Shown here in pieces: positions 16,698 through 24,509 of a stretch of 64,000 nucleotides of DNA (positions are counted from its first letter, which is position 1; every line of letters starts with the position of its first letter). The notes under the pieces are model-generated. The model searched no databases and was not told where the DNA came from. It worked only from the letters and a program-made list of their open reading frames with translations. A program made the translations under genes and the position numbers. This stretch comes from Paenibacillus phytohabitans (GTDB taxonomy: Bacteria > Bacillota > Bacilli > Paenibacillales > Paenibacillaceae). The stretch covers positions 372,001-436,000 of the forward strand of contig NZ_WHOB01000059.1 in NCBI RefSeq assembly GCF_013141775.1, in the 5' to 3' direction.

Positions 16698-17063
16698 CTA
16701 CACCTTACTTAACTGCTCAACCGCCTGCTGCTCATCCGCCAGGAAAAAAACATCCTTCCCGTTATTGCATTCATAAATGAAGTCACGCAGACTCCGGCTC
16801 GTGTATCCACTGAGATCTCCTACTACCGCCACCTTCAGCTGATAATTGATGAACTTCTGTAGAATCTCACCGGCCAGCCGTGTCTTCAAATCAAAAAAGC
16901 TTTCACTCAGCAGAGCTTTATGTATGACAATCCGGTCGCAATCGACTTCATACCGTACCGTTGCCATTAGATCCAGCGCATCCTGAACATCACTGACTAA
17001 GGTCTCGCTGCCGCTCACTACGGCTATCGTTTTTCCGCCATGTATTACTGGTGTTATATTCAT
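16698..17063 (-). CDS. DUF4180 domain protein
   Basis: This 121-residue cytoplasmic protein matches my memory of DUF4180: ISGGKTIAVVSG-like opening (VIHGGKTIAVVSGSETLVS), a central VIHKALLSESFFDLKTRLAGEILQKF helix region and VAVVGDLSGYTSRSLRDFIYECN. It resembles STAS-like small alpha/beta folds. No catalytic motif is visible. The start is ATG 17063 behind AGGAGG with an 8-nt spacer; the open frame extends two codons further to a TTG. It lies downstream of the S41-like peptidase gene only by orientation, with 40 nt between them. Function is unknown. Confidence 0.8.
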   Translation of the reverse strand: MNITPVIHGGKTIAVVSGSETLVSDVQDALDLMATVRYEVDCDRIVIHKALLSESFFDLKTRLAGEILQKFINYQLKVAVVGDLSGYTSRSLRDFIYECNNGKDVFFLADEQQAVEQLSKV

Positions 17064-17103
17064 TACCAAATCCTCCTAATATGTACTTAGAACTCACAAT
17101 CCA

Positions 17104-18657
17104 TTATAGACTCAGCATAACCTTGCGGATCCACTCCTCATTCTTCAAAACCTCAGGTTCATAACTCTCCGGATAGGCCGTTGGATAGCGGGATTCGTCC
17201 ATCAGCACATCCGGCGCAGTCCCGTAGATTTCATTAATCCGGCCTTCGGCGTTGCTGTTCAGGTCCGTTTCGAGTTTAAATATAATCCCGCTGTTCGGCA
17301 GAGCGTACCTGTAAGGCTCCATATAGACACAGGCTCCACCCGCCGTATTCGTTCCGGCCACCGTTCCCAGGCCCAGCTTGCTGACAGCGGCTGTGAAGTT
17401 GTCTGCTGCCGAGAAGCTGTCACCGTCTGCAAGCACGTATACCTTTCCGTCAAAGAGAAAAGAATCTTCCGGCTGCCAGTGCTTGGTCACCGTATAAGTG
17501 TCCCAGTCCGCAGAGTCTACTCCCGGGAGCTGCTCTTTCTTAACCTCTGTTACGTCATATCTGTCCTTATTGGTAAGAGTAGAGCTGACGAATTGTTTGT
17601 ACAGGCGAAACCGCAGCCCAAAACGTTCACCGAATGATTTCTTCACGCTTGCGGATTGCTCGTAATCCACGGGCGCTTTTAACAAAGGCTTCAGCAGATT
17701 ATCCGCCCAATAATCATCATCACCGCCGCCGTTCCTCCTTAGATCAATAATCAGCTTACTGTATTTCCCTCCCGACTTCTTCATGAAATCCTGAATAACC
17801 AGTCCGTCCTGCTCCTTATACATATCTGCAAAGCTAAAAATCCTTATATATCCGGTCTGGTCATTCAGCTCAACGGGGATAACATTGCTGTCAGGCTGTT
17901 CATTCCGGTATGGCGCCGCATATCCCTTGTACACCAAGAAATCCCCCTTGGCCATCTTGCCATCCGGGCGGACCGCTTCAATCATCCAAGCACCGTTCCC
18001 CGGATCAGCACTAAGTAGCGTCTGCAGGTATCCCCGATGAAGCGCAGCATCCCAAACCAGATGAAGCTGTGTCTGCAAAGACTTAACATAATCCTCAACG
18101 GCCAGCCCGTTAATTCGCTCAATTATTGAACCTTGTGGAAAAAGAGTCTCTCTCGCCTGATAATCCTGCGCCAGCACATATTTACCCTGCTCATAGTGGA
18201 TGTCTGCTTTGCTGTGCACATACATCTCCACACCGGACGCCATGTTAAGCCAGTAGTCTCTGGAGCGGTAGGCTTGTTTATCAATGTTATAGAAGAAAGC
18301 AAGCATAGGATTGTACGGTTCATCAAAGACCACCTGTGCATGGCCGGCTTGCCCCAGGAATGTCATGTATTCATAGAACAGCCGGAGAAATTCAGCATTG
18401 TCGGCAGATTCCCCGGCCCGGGTTATGAATGCCTGACTGATTACGTCCATATTCTCAAGACCTTTATCCTGCTCAAGCGCCTTATCCAGCGGATAAACCT
18501 CCTTCACGAGCTTGGCCAGATATTCAAAATCCTCCCGCTTCCGGGCCGCTGTTAATTCAGGCACATCTTGTTGCGGACCCTCGCGCCATATCGTTCCTAT
18601 GAAGGCCAGCAGTCCCATAAGTACTAGAAATATCAAGAGCAGCACATACTTCCTCAT
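17104..18657 (-). CDS. S41-type (tail-specific/C-terminal processing) peptidase-like protein
   Basis: This 517-residue protein has an N-terminal signal anchor (KYVLLLIFLVLMGLLAFIGTIW). The C-terminal half has the S41 core: KLIIDLRRNGGGDDDYW, then FDGKVYVLADGDSFSAADNFTAAV with the likely nucleophile Ser in DSFSAAD, then NTAGG and PNSGIIFKLETD. A PDZ-like section may lie in the middle (GSIIERINGLAVEDYVKSLQ). It is predicted to act outside the membrane. Length and layout match the large Bacilli S41 proteins of unknown substrate. The gene stands alone, with the DUF4180 gene just downstream. Confidence 0.82.
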   Translation of the reverse strand: MRKYVLLLIFLVLMGLLAFIGTIWREGPQQDVPELTAARKREDFEYLAKLVKEVYPLDKALEQDKGLENMDVISQAFITRAGESADNAEFLRLFYEYMTFLGQAGHAQVVFDEPYNPMLAFFYNIDKQAYRSRDYWLNMASGVEMYVHSKADIHYEQGKYVLAQDYQARETLFPQGSIIERINGLAVEDYVKSLQTQLHLVWDAALHRGYLQTLLSADPGNGAWMIEAVRPDGKMAKGDFLVYKGYAAPYRNEQPDSNVIPVELNDQTGYIRIFSFADMYKEQDGLVIQDFMKKSGGKYSKLIIDLRRNGGGDDDYWADNLLKPLLKAPVDYEQSASVKKSFGERFGLRFRLYKQFVSSTLTNKDRYDVTEVKKEQLPGVDSADWDTYTVTKHWQPEDSFLFDGKVYVLADGDSFSAADNFTAAVSKLGLGTVAGTNTAGGACVYMEPYRYALPNSGIIFKLETDLNSNAEGRINEIYGTAPDVLMDESRYPTAYPESYEPEVLKNEEWIRKVMLSL

Positions 18658-18784
18658 CTTCCGGCCTCCGGCAATATAACAGAATCATTCCAGATAGATT
18701 ATAACGTTACCGGCAGACTGTGTATGTTAAAAAAGCCGTACACATAGCGTATAATAGACACTACCAAAATTCACAGCAAAGGAT

Positions 18785-19159
18785 ATGAGAATCATGAACT
18801 TGAGTATGAACTGGATTACGCTCAGAGTGCGCGATCTGGAGGCTTCGCTTGATTTCTATCACAGGATTCTGGGCCTTCCCATTGAGCGCAGATTTGAGAG
18901 CAGAGGCAGGCAATTTGTCATGCTGGGTGCAGAAGGACAACCGAAGATCGAGCTTATTCAGGGAAGTGATCAGGCGCTAAAGCCGGAGTGCGGTGTTTCA
19001 GTAGGTTTCGAGGCAGGTTCACTGGACGAGGCTATGAAGGAGCTTAGTAACGAGGGAATTCCGGTAGCACGCGGACCCGTCTCGCCGAATCCGCATCTGC
19101 GGTTCTTTTACATTCTGGACCCAGATGGCTTCGAAGTACAGATTGCAGAGCATTGCTAG
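18785..19159 (+). CDS. VOC/glyoxalase-fold protein
   Basis: This 124-residue protein has the typical two-module VOC pattern: WITLRVRDLEASLDFYHRILGLPIERRF at the start and GPVSPNPHLRFFYILDPDGFEVQIAEHC at the end. Metal-ligand-like positions are present at the end (Glu in FEVQIAE), but the first His is not evident. The family includes glyoxalase I, dioxygenases and resistance proteins, so the substrate is open. It is a single gene on the plus strand; AAGG lies 4 nt before the ATG. A second ATG three codons in is an alternative start. Confidence 0.85.
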   Translation: MRIMNLSMNWITLRVRDLEASLDFYHRILGLPIERRFESRGRQFVMLGAEGQPKIELIQGSDQALKPECGVSVGFEAGSLDEAMKELSNEGIPVARGPVSPNPHLRFFYILDPDGFEVQIAEHC

Positions 19160-19585
19160 CTCCTGTTCTGACAAGCATGATCAAGTTTAATTTCAAGCGA
19201 ATCAGCAAACTACGCTACCGAATTGAGTATAGGCTAATGCTAATAAATGAGTCGTGCTTAGAGATTGCCGCCGTAGTTTAACCAGTATATAGAGTATTAA
19301 ATGGAAAAACGTATCTTAATTTCGCTCTTTTGACTAATTTCAGGATTTTAGTTGGAGAAACGTCACTTAATTTCTCACATCCAATCTACTTTATGGCATT
19401 TACCGCAAATTAAGTGCTGTTTATCCAACTGCTGTCCGCTCAGGGCCCCTCCATTCATCAGCAAGTGGAGAAAATCCATAACTATTCCCGGCGCTCATAC
19501 AGCCTAACCCTCACCAATGCTACTCCCGGATGCCTTAGCCGCCTCTTCAGCGATATTCCAACTTTATTATTCACGCCTTAAACGA
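19160..19585. other. Non-coding stretch with phased palindrome cluster 3
   Basis: No gene is supported between the VOC gene and the tRNA-Lys terminator. Four degenerate 23-nt palindromic sites lie at 19297-19483. I see nothing else with a recognisable role. Confidence 0.6.
19297..19483. repeat. Phased palindrome cluster 3 (four 23-nt sites)
   Basis: Sites with a 9-5-9 layout lie at 19297-19319, 19348-19370, 19410-19432 and 19461-19483. Arms read TTAAATGGA/GTATCTTAA, TTAGTTGGA/GTCACTTAA, TTAAGTGCT/TCCAACTGC and GCAAGTGGA/TCCATAACT. Start-to-start spacing is 51, 62 and 51 nt, identical to cluster 1. The segment before site 2 (TTGACTAATTTCAGG then ATT) aligns with that before site 4 of cluster 1 (TTGGCTGAAAATCAGG), which supports common origin. 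Confidence 0.75.
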
Positions 19586-19610
19586 CAAAAAAAACGGCAT
19601 CTCTGCCGTT
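19586..19610 (-). terminator. Terminator of tRNA-Lys
   Basis: On the minus strand AACGGCA-GAGA-TGCCGTT is followed by an eight-T run, just after the tRNA 3' end. Near-identical hairpins follow the second tRNA-Lys (43724-43746) and lie at 39986-40007. Confidence 0.9.
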
Positions 19611-19620
19611 TCTTGTGTGA

Positions 19621-19693
19621 TGGACTCTCAGGGGCTCGAACCCTGGACAAATAGATTAAGAGTCTACTGCTCTACCAACTGAGCTAAGAGTCC
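19621..19693 (-). tRNA. tRNA-Lys (anticodon CTT)
   Basis: The minus strand folds into a complete 73-nt cloverleaf. Acceptor GGACTCT pairs with AGAGTCC, followed by discriminator A. The D arm is GCTC/GAGC. The anticodon arm GTAGA-CTCTTAA-TCTAT gives anticodon CTT. The T arm is CAGGG-TTCGAGC-CCCTG. CCA is not encoded. An identical copy is at 43757-43829. Confidence 0.95.
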
Positions 19694-19918
19694 GTATGTT
19701 GTCTATGTATTCTGATCTACAAGACGATAATCTCTAAGCTGTGAACACCCGCTCAAAAGATACTTTCATAGTATACTTAATATAACTGCCCCTGTCAACA
19801 AATAATTATATTTCCTCTTGCTCAGCTGTTAACTGCTGCAGTACAAAGCCCTGAAGCACCCCGCACTGCGCAGTTTATTTCATATTCAGCTTACCCTCGG
19901 ACAATCTGCGAACTTACT

Positions 19919-21238
19919 CTATACACGGTTTTTCCGGATCATCACATAATAAATCGGGAGTCCGGCCAGCGTAATGCCGATCCCCACCAGCGAACGCAGC
20001 GGATCACTGATGATCGTGCTGGCCAGAATATAGATTCCGCCTGCCACGCCAAGTATCGGGGTGAACGGATAGAGCGGCACGCGGTAGCGGCCTGGTTCAT
20101 GCGGCATTTTCTTGCGCAGGATGAACACGCCGAACACACCCATCGTAAAGAAAATCCACAGGACAAACACCAGCAGGTCTGTCAGCGTATTGAAGGTACC
20201 CGAGAAGATGTAGATCACCGCCAGCACACTCTGAAAAATAAGCGCATTCGCCGGAGTCTGGAACTTCGGATGAATATTGCTGAGCACCCGGGAAAATGGA
20301 ATCTGCCGCTTCTCCCCCATCGCCTGCGGCACCCGCGCAGCGGTCATCAGATACCCGTTCAGCGCTCCCAATACGGAGACAATGATGCCTGCTGTAATAA
20401 AAGCTCCGCCGCCGCTGCCGAACAGTGCTTCTGCCGCATCTGCACCCGGAGTCTGGGAGGAAATAATCTGATCATAGGGCAGCGCTTTGAACACTGCAAT
20501 GTTGAACAATACATATACAGCAATTACAAATATAACGCCGATCGAAATGACTTTTGGCAGTGTTTTGGCCGGATTGTTAATTTCACCCGCCATATTGGTC
20601 ACGCTGATCCAGCCGTCATACGCCCAGAGTGTGCCCAGAACCGCCGCCCCGAAGCCCGCGCCTGCCGCTGATGCACTGATTCCTCCAAAGCCGGGAGCCA
20701 GATCCGAGCACAAGCCTACGCCTACGATGCCCGCTACCGGAATCAGCTTGCCCACAGTTGCCACAGTCTGGATGATTCCGCCGAACCTTGTGGCGATGAC
20801 GTTCATCAGCAGAATGAAAGCCAGAATACCCACGGCCAGCAGCTTCTGCTGCCAGTGATTCAGCGGCAGGAAGTAGCCGGAGTATGTGGCAAAAGCAATC
20901 GCCAGCGCGGCAACAGAAGCCGGATAGGAGATCACAGCCTGCACCCAGCCGAGCAGGTAGCCGAATACCCCGCCATACAATTCACTTAAATATGTATACA
21001 AACCTCCTGACTTCGGAATCGCGGCAGCAATTTCCGCCACGCTCAGCGCCGAAGCCAGTGTAATAATCCCCCCGGCACCCCAGGCCAGGATACTCATCCA
21101 TGGAGTTCCCGCGTTATTCAGCACAATCCCGGGCTTCAGAAAGATCCCTGATCCGATAATCATCCCGACCACAAGGGCCAGGGCTTGCATGAAGGTGATA
21201 CTTTTGGTTAACGGCTTCAAATTCATAATGTGATTCAT
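19919..21238 (-). CDS. APC-superfamily amino acid permease/exchanger (LAT/SteT-like)
   Basis: This 439-residue membrane protein has about 12 hydrophobic segments. The TM1 signature ALALVVGMIIGSGIFLKPG carries the unwound GSGIF motif of LeuT-fold APC transporters. The IPKSGGLYTYLSELYGG segment and LGTLWAYDGWISVTNMAGEI are typical of L-type amino acid transporters and the Bacillus Ser/Thr exchanger SteT. It acts in the cytoplasmic membrane and exchanges or imports neutral amino acids; the exact substrate is open. The start is supported by AAAGGACA just before ATG. It is followed at low coordinates by the tRNA-Lys and preceded by a GNAT gene 50 nt away on the same strand. Confidence 0.9.
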   Translation of the reverse strand: MNHIMNLKPLTKSITFMQALALVVGMIIGSGIFLKPGIVLNNAGTPWMSILAWGAGGIITLASALSVAEIAAAIPKSGGLYTYLSELYGGVFGYLLGWVQAVISYPASVAALAIAFATYSGYFLPLNHWQQKLLAVGILAFILLMNVIATRFGGIIQTVATVGKLIPVAGIVGVGLCSDLAPGFGGISASAAGAGFGAAVLGTLWAYDGWISVTNMAGEINNPAKTLPKVISIGVIFVIAVYVLFNIAVFKALPYDQIISSQTPGADAAEALFGSGGGAFITAGIIVSVLGALNGYLMTAARVPQAMGEKRQIPFSRVLSNIHPKFQTPANALIFQSVLAVIYIFSGTFNTLTDLLVFVLWIFFTMGVFGVFILRKKMPHEPGRYRVPLYPFTPILGVAGGIYILASTIISDPLRSLVGIGITLAGLPIYYVMIRKNRV

Positions 21239-21288
21239 TGTCCTTTCATTCTCAGGTTTTTATTTATCAAACGTCCTCCAGGCTAAAT

Positions 21289-21762
21289 TCAACTCTGCAC
21301 TCCCCTATTCTGCAGGAAAAATTTCTGATGAGGGTAATTGAATTCTTCCACCAGCTCCGCTTCGGTAAAGCCGATTTTTCTATACAATGAACGCGGGGCA
21401 ATCCCCTTGCTGTCATTCTCCCTAAAGGTTATTACAGAGATATCCGCATCCTCCGGAAATAACGGCAGCATCCGCTGAATCATAGCTTCAGCAATACCTT
21501 GTCTCCGGTGTTCAGGATGGACAGCCATACAGGAGAGGCACTTGGCATTATATGAAAATAACAGAAGTCCAACTACCTCATCGGCAAGCTTGGCACACAC
21601 CGCAGTTCGCCTGTTCATATTCTTAATTACCGTCTGCCTGTAGCCTGCCAGTAATTCATCCGTATCTATACCCGGAAAGTTATCGCGGACGATATCAATC
21701 ATGTGCATCCAGGAATCGAGATCTGATAATTCCGCTAACTGAACCGTGTATTCATCATTCAT
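21289..21762 (-). CDS. GNAT-family N-acetyltransferase
   Basis: This 157-residue protein has the GNAT acetyl-CoA-binding core: SCMAVHPEHRRQGIAEAMIQRML carries the Q/RxxGxG/A-type motif A, and RSLYRKIGFTEAELVEEFNYPHQKF is the C-terminal Tyr-containing motif. It is cytoplasmic; the acceptor amine is unknown. It lies 50 nt upstream of the amino acid permease gene on the same strand, so they may share a transcript. Confidence 0.88.
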   Translation of the reverse strand: MNDEYTVQLAELSDLDSWMHMIDIVRDNFPGIDTDELLAGYRQTVIKNMNRRTAVCAKLADEVVGLLLFSYNAKCLSCMAVHPEHRRQGIAEAMIQRMLPLFPEDADISVITFRENDSKGIAPRSLYRKIGFTEAELVEEFNYPHQKFFLQNRGVQS

Positions 21763-21851
21763 GCTTCATCCCTCCAGAATGGCATTGTCGCATGGAATTA
21801 TAAGAAATACCATTACAAAGTTAACAGGCCATGTGAAAATTACCTGCAGCA

Positions 21852-21880
21852 CAAAAAAAGGAGCGGATGAATCGCCCCTT
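21852..21880 (-). terminator. Terminator after the beta-lactamase-fold/SLH gene
   Basis: On the minus strand AGGGGCG and CGCTCCT pair around a 7-nt loop and are followed by a T-run of seven, 15 nt past the stop at 21895. Confidence 0.85.
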
Positions 21881-21894
21881 CTCCCTGTATGTTC

Positions 21895-23658
21895 TTATTG
21901 CGGCAGCAGCATGCGGAACAGCAGAGCCGCCATCTCCTGTTTGCTCAGCGCACGTTGTGAACCGTAGTCGGATATGCCGTAAGGCTCCGTAACCTCCGGT
22001 CCATGCAGCTTCCAGCTAACAATTGAACGGACAGCATCGGCAGCCCACTCCGACGTACCCGGTGCAAGCACGGCTGTAGAACCCGGTACCCTGATCCCTG
22101 TTGCTGTAAGCAGGCGGTAGACGATTGCTGCCGCTTCTTCGCGCAGAATCGGACGGTCCGGCTCGAACAACCCGTTCCCGGTTCCATTCAGCATGCCAGC
22201 CTCGACAGCAGCTTGAATATCCTGCCCGTACAGTGAATTACCGGTGTCCTTGAATAAGGACGGATTCGATGACTCCGGGATGCTCCATATCGTATTAAAC
22301 GTATGGATGAACGCTCCGCGGGTAACTTTTTGCTCAGGCTCAAACGGCTCCGAAAGCTCCTCTGTCAAGAAGCCCAGTGACCGCAGGCTCAGAATATAGC
22401 CGGCATACGGATGATTGGCCGGCACATCCGGAAATCCGGCTGGATTCTCCGGGAGTTTGGTAGCATAGCTATATAGATTGGAGTATTTCATATAGAGGAT
22501 ATGACCTTCATTATCCGCTTTGAAGGCCAGCGGATTCCCCCCTTCATCCACGAACAGCAGCTCGCCAATCTGCTTCATCTGATGACGGTTGAGCATATCA
22601 CTCACCGTTAGGGTGCCGTCTGCGTTTGCTTGAACTTTCGTCAGCAGCTTAATTCTTAGATCGGAGTACAAGCCCTCGAACCTGGCCAGTTCCGCCGCAG
22701 CCTGCACCTGATACCCCTTCGGTGCATAAGGCGATTGTCCCCCTGCGTAATAATGATTCATAAATGCGGTGAACAGATCATTACGCAAATCCTGATTGGT
22801 ATTGTATGATACGAACACTCCAGTACGTCGGTCAGGCAGAATCCACAGCAGAGAGCTGTAACCTAGAATGTCTCCGCCTTTGGAGATCACCTTCTCCCCT
22901 TTCGTCTGGGCCGGGATTACAGGCGATTCAAAGCCATAGGTCGTATCCGGCAGATCGGGATGGATAACCATCCGGTAGGAAGACATCGCCTTAACCGATT
23001 CCCCGGACAGGATTACCGTACCGTCAGCAGCCTTGCCGCCATTCAGAAAAGCTTCCATGAATAGCGCCATATCAGATGCGGTTGATAACATGCTGCCTTC
23101 AGGCCACTCCGCCGGAGAGAAGCCGTATAGCGGTATAGCGCCGCCCTCCCCGTCATAGGAAGGAACGAGCCGGTCTGCCAATTCAGGAGTTACACTGAAG
23201 CTGCTTGAATTCATGCCAAGCGGCTTAAACAGATGGTTCTCCACATAGCTCCCGAAGGATTCTCCGCTTACCTGCTGCACGATATATCCCTGTAGTCTGG
23301 AAGCGAAATTATCGTACATGTAAGAGGCTCCCGGCTCGCGGACCACAGGAGGAAAGACATCATAGATGCTTTCCTTTAAAGAAACCGGCTTACGGGAAGT
23401 GTCGTACAGATAGCTGGCGTCGGCAGGTTCGCGTACTTCAAAACCTGTCGTATGCGTCAACAGATGTTCCACTGTCACCGGAGTATCATAAGGTTCGGCA
23501 TGCAGTTTGATGGAGGCTGGACTCACTGAAGATTCCGGCTGCTGAGCATAGGCACTTCCCACATTAACACAACCCAGTATAAGCAGAGCGCTTAGAATGC
23601 CGGACTTGATACGGGTGTTACCCCTTTTGTTATTCCTTTTGATATACCCTTGTTTCAA
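21895..23658 (-). CDS. Beta-lactamase-fold (class C/PBP4*-like) protein with SLH domains, lacking SxxK
   Basis: This 587-residue secreted protein has a signal peptide (GILSALLILGCVNVGSAYA). A serine-beta-lactamase-like domain follows, with VTVEHLLTHTTGFE, the YxN motif in YMYDNFASRLQGYIVQQVSG, and an HTG-like third motif region. Family members normally carry SxxK (GSVSK) about 50-60 residues before HLLTHT. Here only about 25 residues separate the signal peptide from VTVEHLL and no SxxK is present, so the nucleophile segment appears deleted in frame. The C-terminal part has SLH-type repeats (NHPYAGYILSLRSLGFL, TGNSLYGQDIQAAVEAGMLNG, FEPDRPILREEAAAIVYRLL) for cell-wall attachment. It starts at TTG behind GGGAGAGG. 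It is likely catalytically impaired. Confidence 0.85.
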   Translation of the reverse strand: MKQGYIKRNNKRGNTRIKSGILSALLILGCVNVGSAYAQQPESSVSPASIKLHAEPYDTPVTVEHLLTHTTGFEVREPADASYLYDTSRKPVSLKESIYDVFPPVVREPGASYMYDNFASRLQGYIVQQVSGESFGSYVENHLFKPLGMNSSSFSVTPELADRLVPSYDGEGGAIPLYGFSPAEWPEGSMLSTASDMALFMEAFLNGGKAADGTVILSGESVKAMSSYRMVIHPDLPDTTYGFESPVIPAQTKGEKVISKGGDILGYSSLLWILPDRRTGVFVSYNTNQDLRNDLFTAFMNHYYAGGQSPYAPKGYQVQAAAELARFEGLYSDLRIKLLTKVQANADGTLTVSDMLNRHQMKQIGELLFVDEGGNPLAFKADNEGHILYMKYSNLYSYATKLPENPAGFPDVPANHPYAGYILSLRSLGFLTEELSEPFEPEQKVTRGAFIHTFNTIWSIPESSNPSLFKDTGNSLYGQDIQAAVEAGMLNGTGNGLFEPDRPILREEAAAIVYRLLTATGIRVPGSTAVLAPGTSEWAADAVRSIVSWKLHGPEVTEPYGISDYGSQRALSKQEMAALLFRMLLPQ

Positions 23659-23824
23659 CTGCAGCCTCTCCCTAATGTCCTTAAATTTGGAGTTCCAAAG
23701 GGCGGAGTGAAGTGTCCGTTCCAGCCAACTCCTTCATTGTAGGGGTTCGGGTAAGCACTGTCGTGCGATTCACCTGCTAATTAAGAGGTCTCATGTGACA
23801 TTGCTGTCACTTCACTTGCAGGCT

Positions 23825-24244
23825 TTAAGCTCCGTAAGTCTCTCTTAAGAACTCCACGGACTGCTGAATTAACTCCTTCAAGACCTCGAAATCTATATCA
23901 TCCAGCTTATTAACGTATACGCAGGCTTTGCCCACCGTGTGCTTCCCCAGCCTCTGCAGCAGCTCTTCCCGCTGGGCATCACCCGTTGCAAAGTATAGGC
24001 TGATCTTCGCTTTTCTCGGCGAGAAGCCTACCAGCGGTGCATCCCCTTCATGCCCTGTTGCATACTTGTAGTGGTACGTTCCGAAACCAATAATGCTCGG
24101 GCCCCACATTTTCGCCGGATACCCCGTAGTTTCGCTGAAAATATCTAATAATTTATAAGCATCCTCACGTTTCCCTGGACTCTCTATTTGTTCAATAAAC
24201 CGGGTGACGCTCTGCTCAGTTTCTTTCGTTTTCTGCTCGTACAT
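23825..24244 (-). CDS. DUF1801 domain protein
   Basis: This 139-residue cytoplasmic protein matches DUF1801, an iron-chaperone-like (YdhG-type) fold: REDAYKLLDIFSETTGYPAKMWGPSIIGFGTYHYKY, then GFSPRKAKISLYFA and LGKHTVGKACVYVNKLDDID. The start has AAAGGAG nine bases upstream. Its role is not established. It stands alone between the beta-lactamase-fold gene and the giant surface protein. Confidence 0.87.
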   Translation of the reverse strand: MYEQKTKETEQSVTRFIEQIESPGKREDAYKLLDIFSETTGYPAKMWGPSIIGFGTYHYKYATGHEGDAPLVGFSPRKAKISLYFATGDAQREELLQRLGKHTVGKACVYVNKLDDIDFEVLKELIQQSVEFLRETYGA

Positions 24245-24458
24245 AGGTGATTCACTCCTTTAATATATGTTCAACACGAACATTCCCCGCCATCCTGTCT
24301 CTCCCTGTTAATTTCCCACCACTATATCACATTCTTGTTATTCCATAACAGCAGCACGGATTTCTATCAGTGACTAGTATTACATCTACAAAAGCGCGGC
24401 TTCTTAGAATATCGAATTTTGTTGGTGAACACATAGCTTATGTATATGGCGAATAGTA

Positions 24459-24502
24459 AACAGCCCTTCCCCCGTCAGAAGACGGAAGGAAGGGCTGTTT
24501 TT
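24459..24502. terminator. Hairpin after the giant SLH protein gene
   Basis: AACAGCCCTTCC and GGAAGGGCTGTT enclose an inner CCGTC/GACGG stem. It lies 8 nt past the stop at 24510. The T-run is stronger on the plus strand, so it may act in both directions. Confidence 0.75.
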
Positions 24503-24509
24503 GTAGTGA

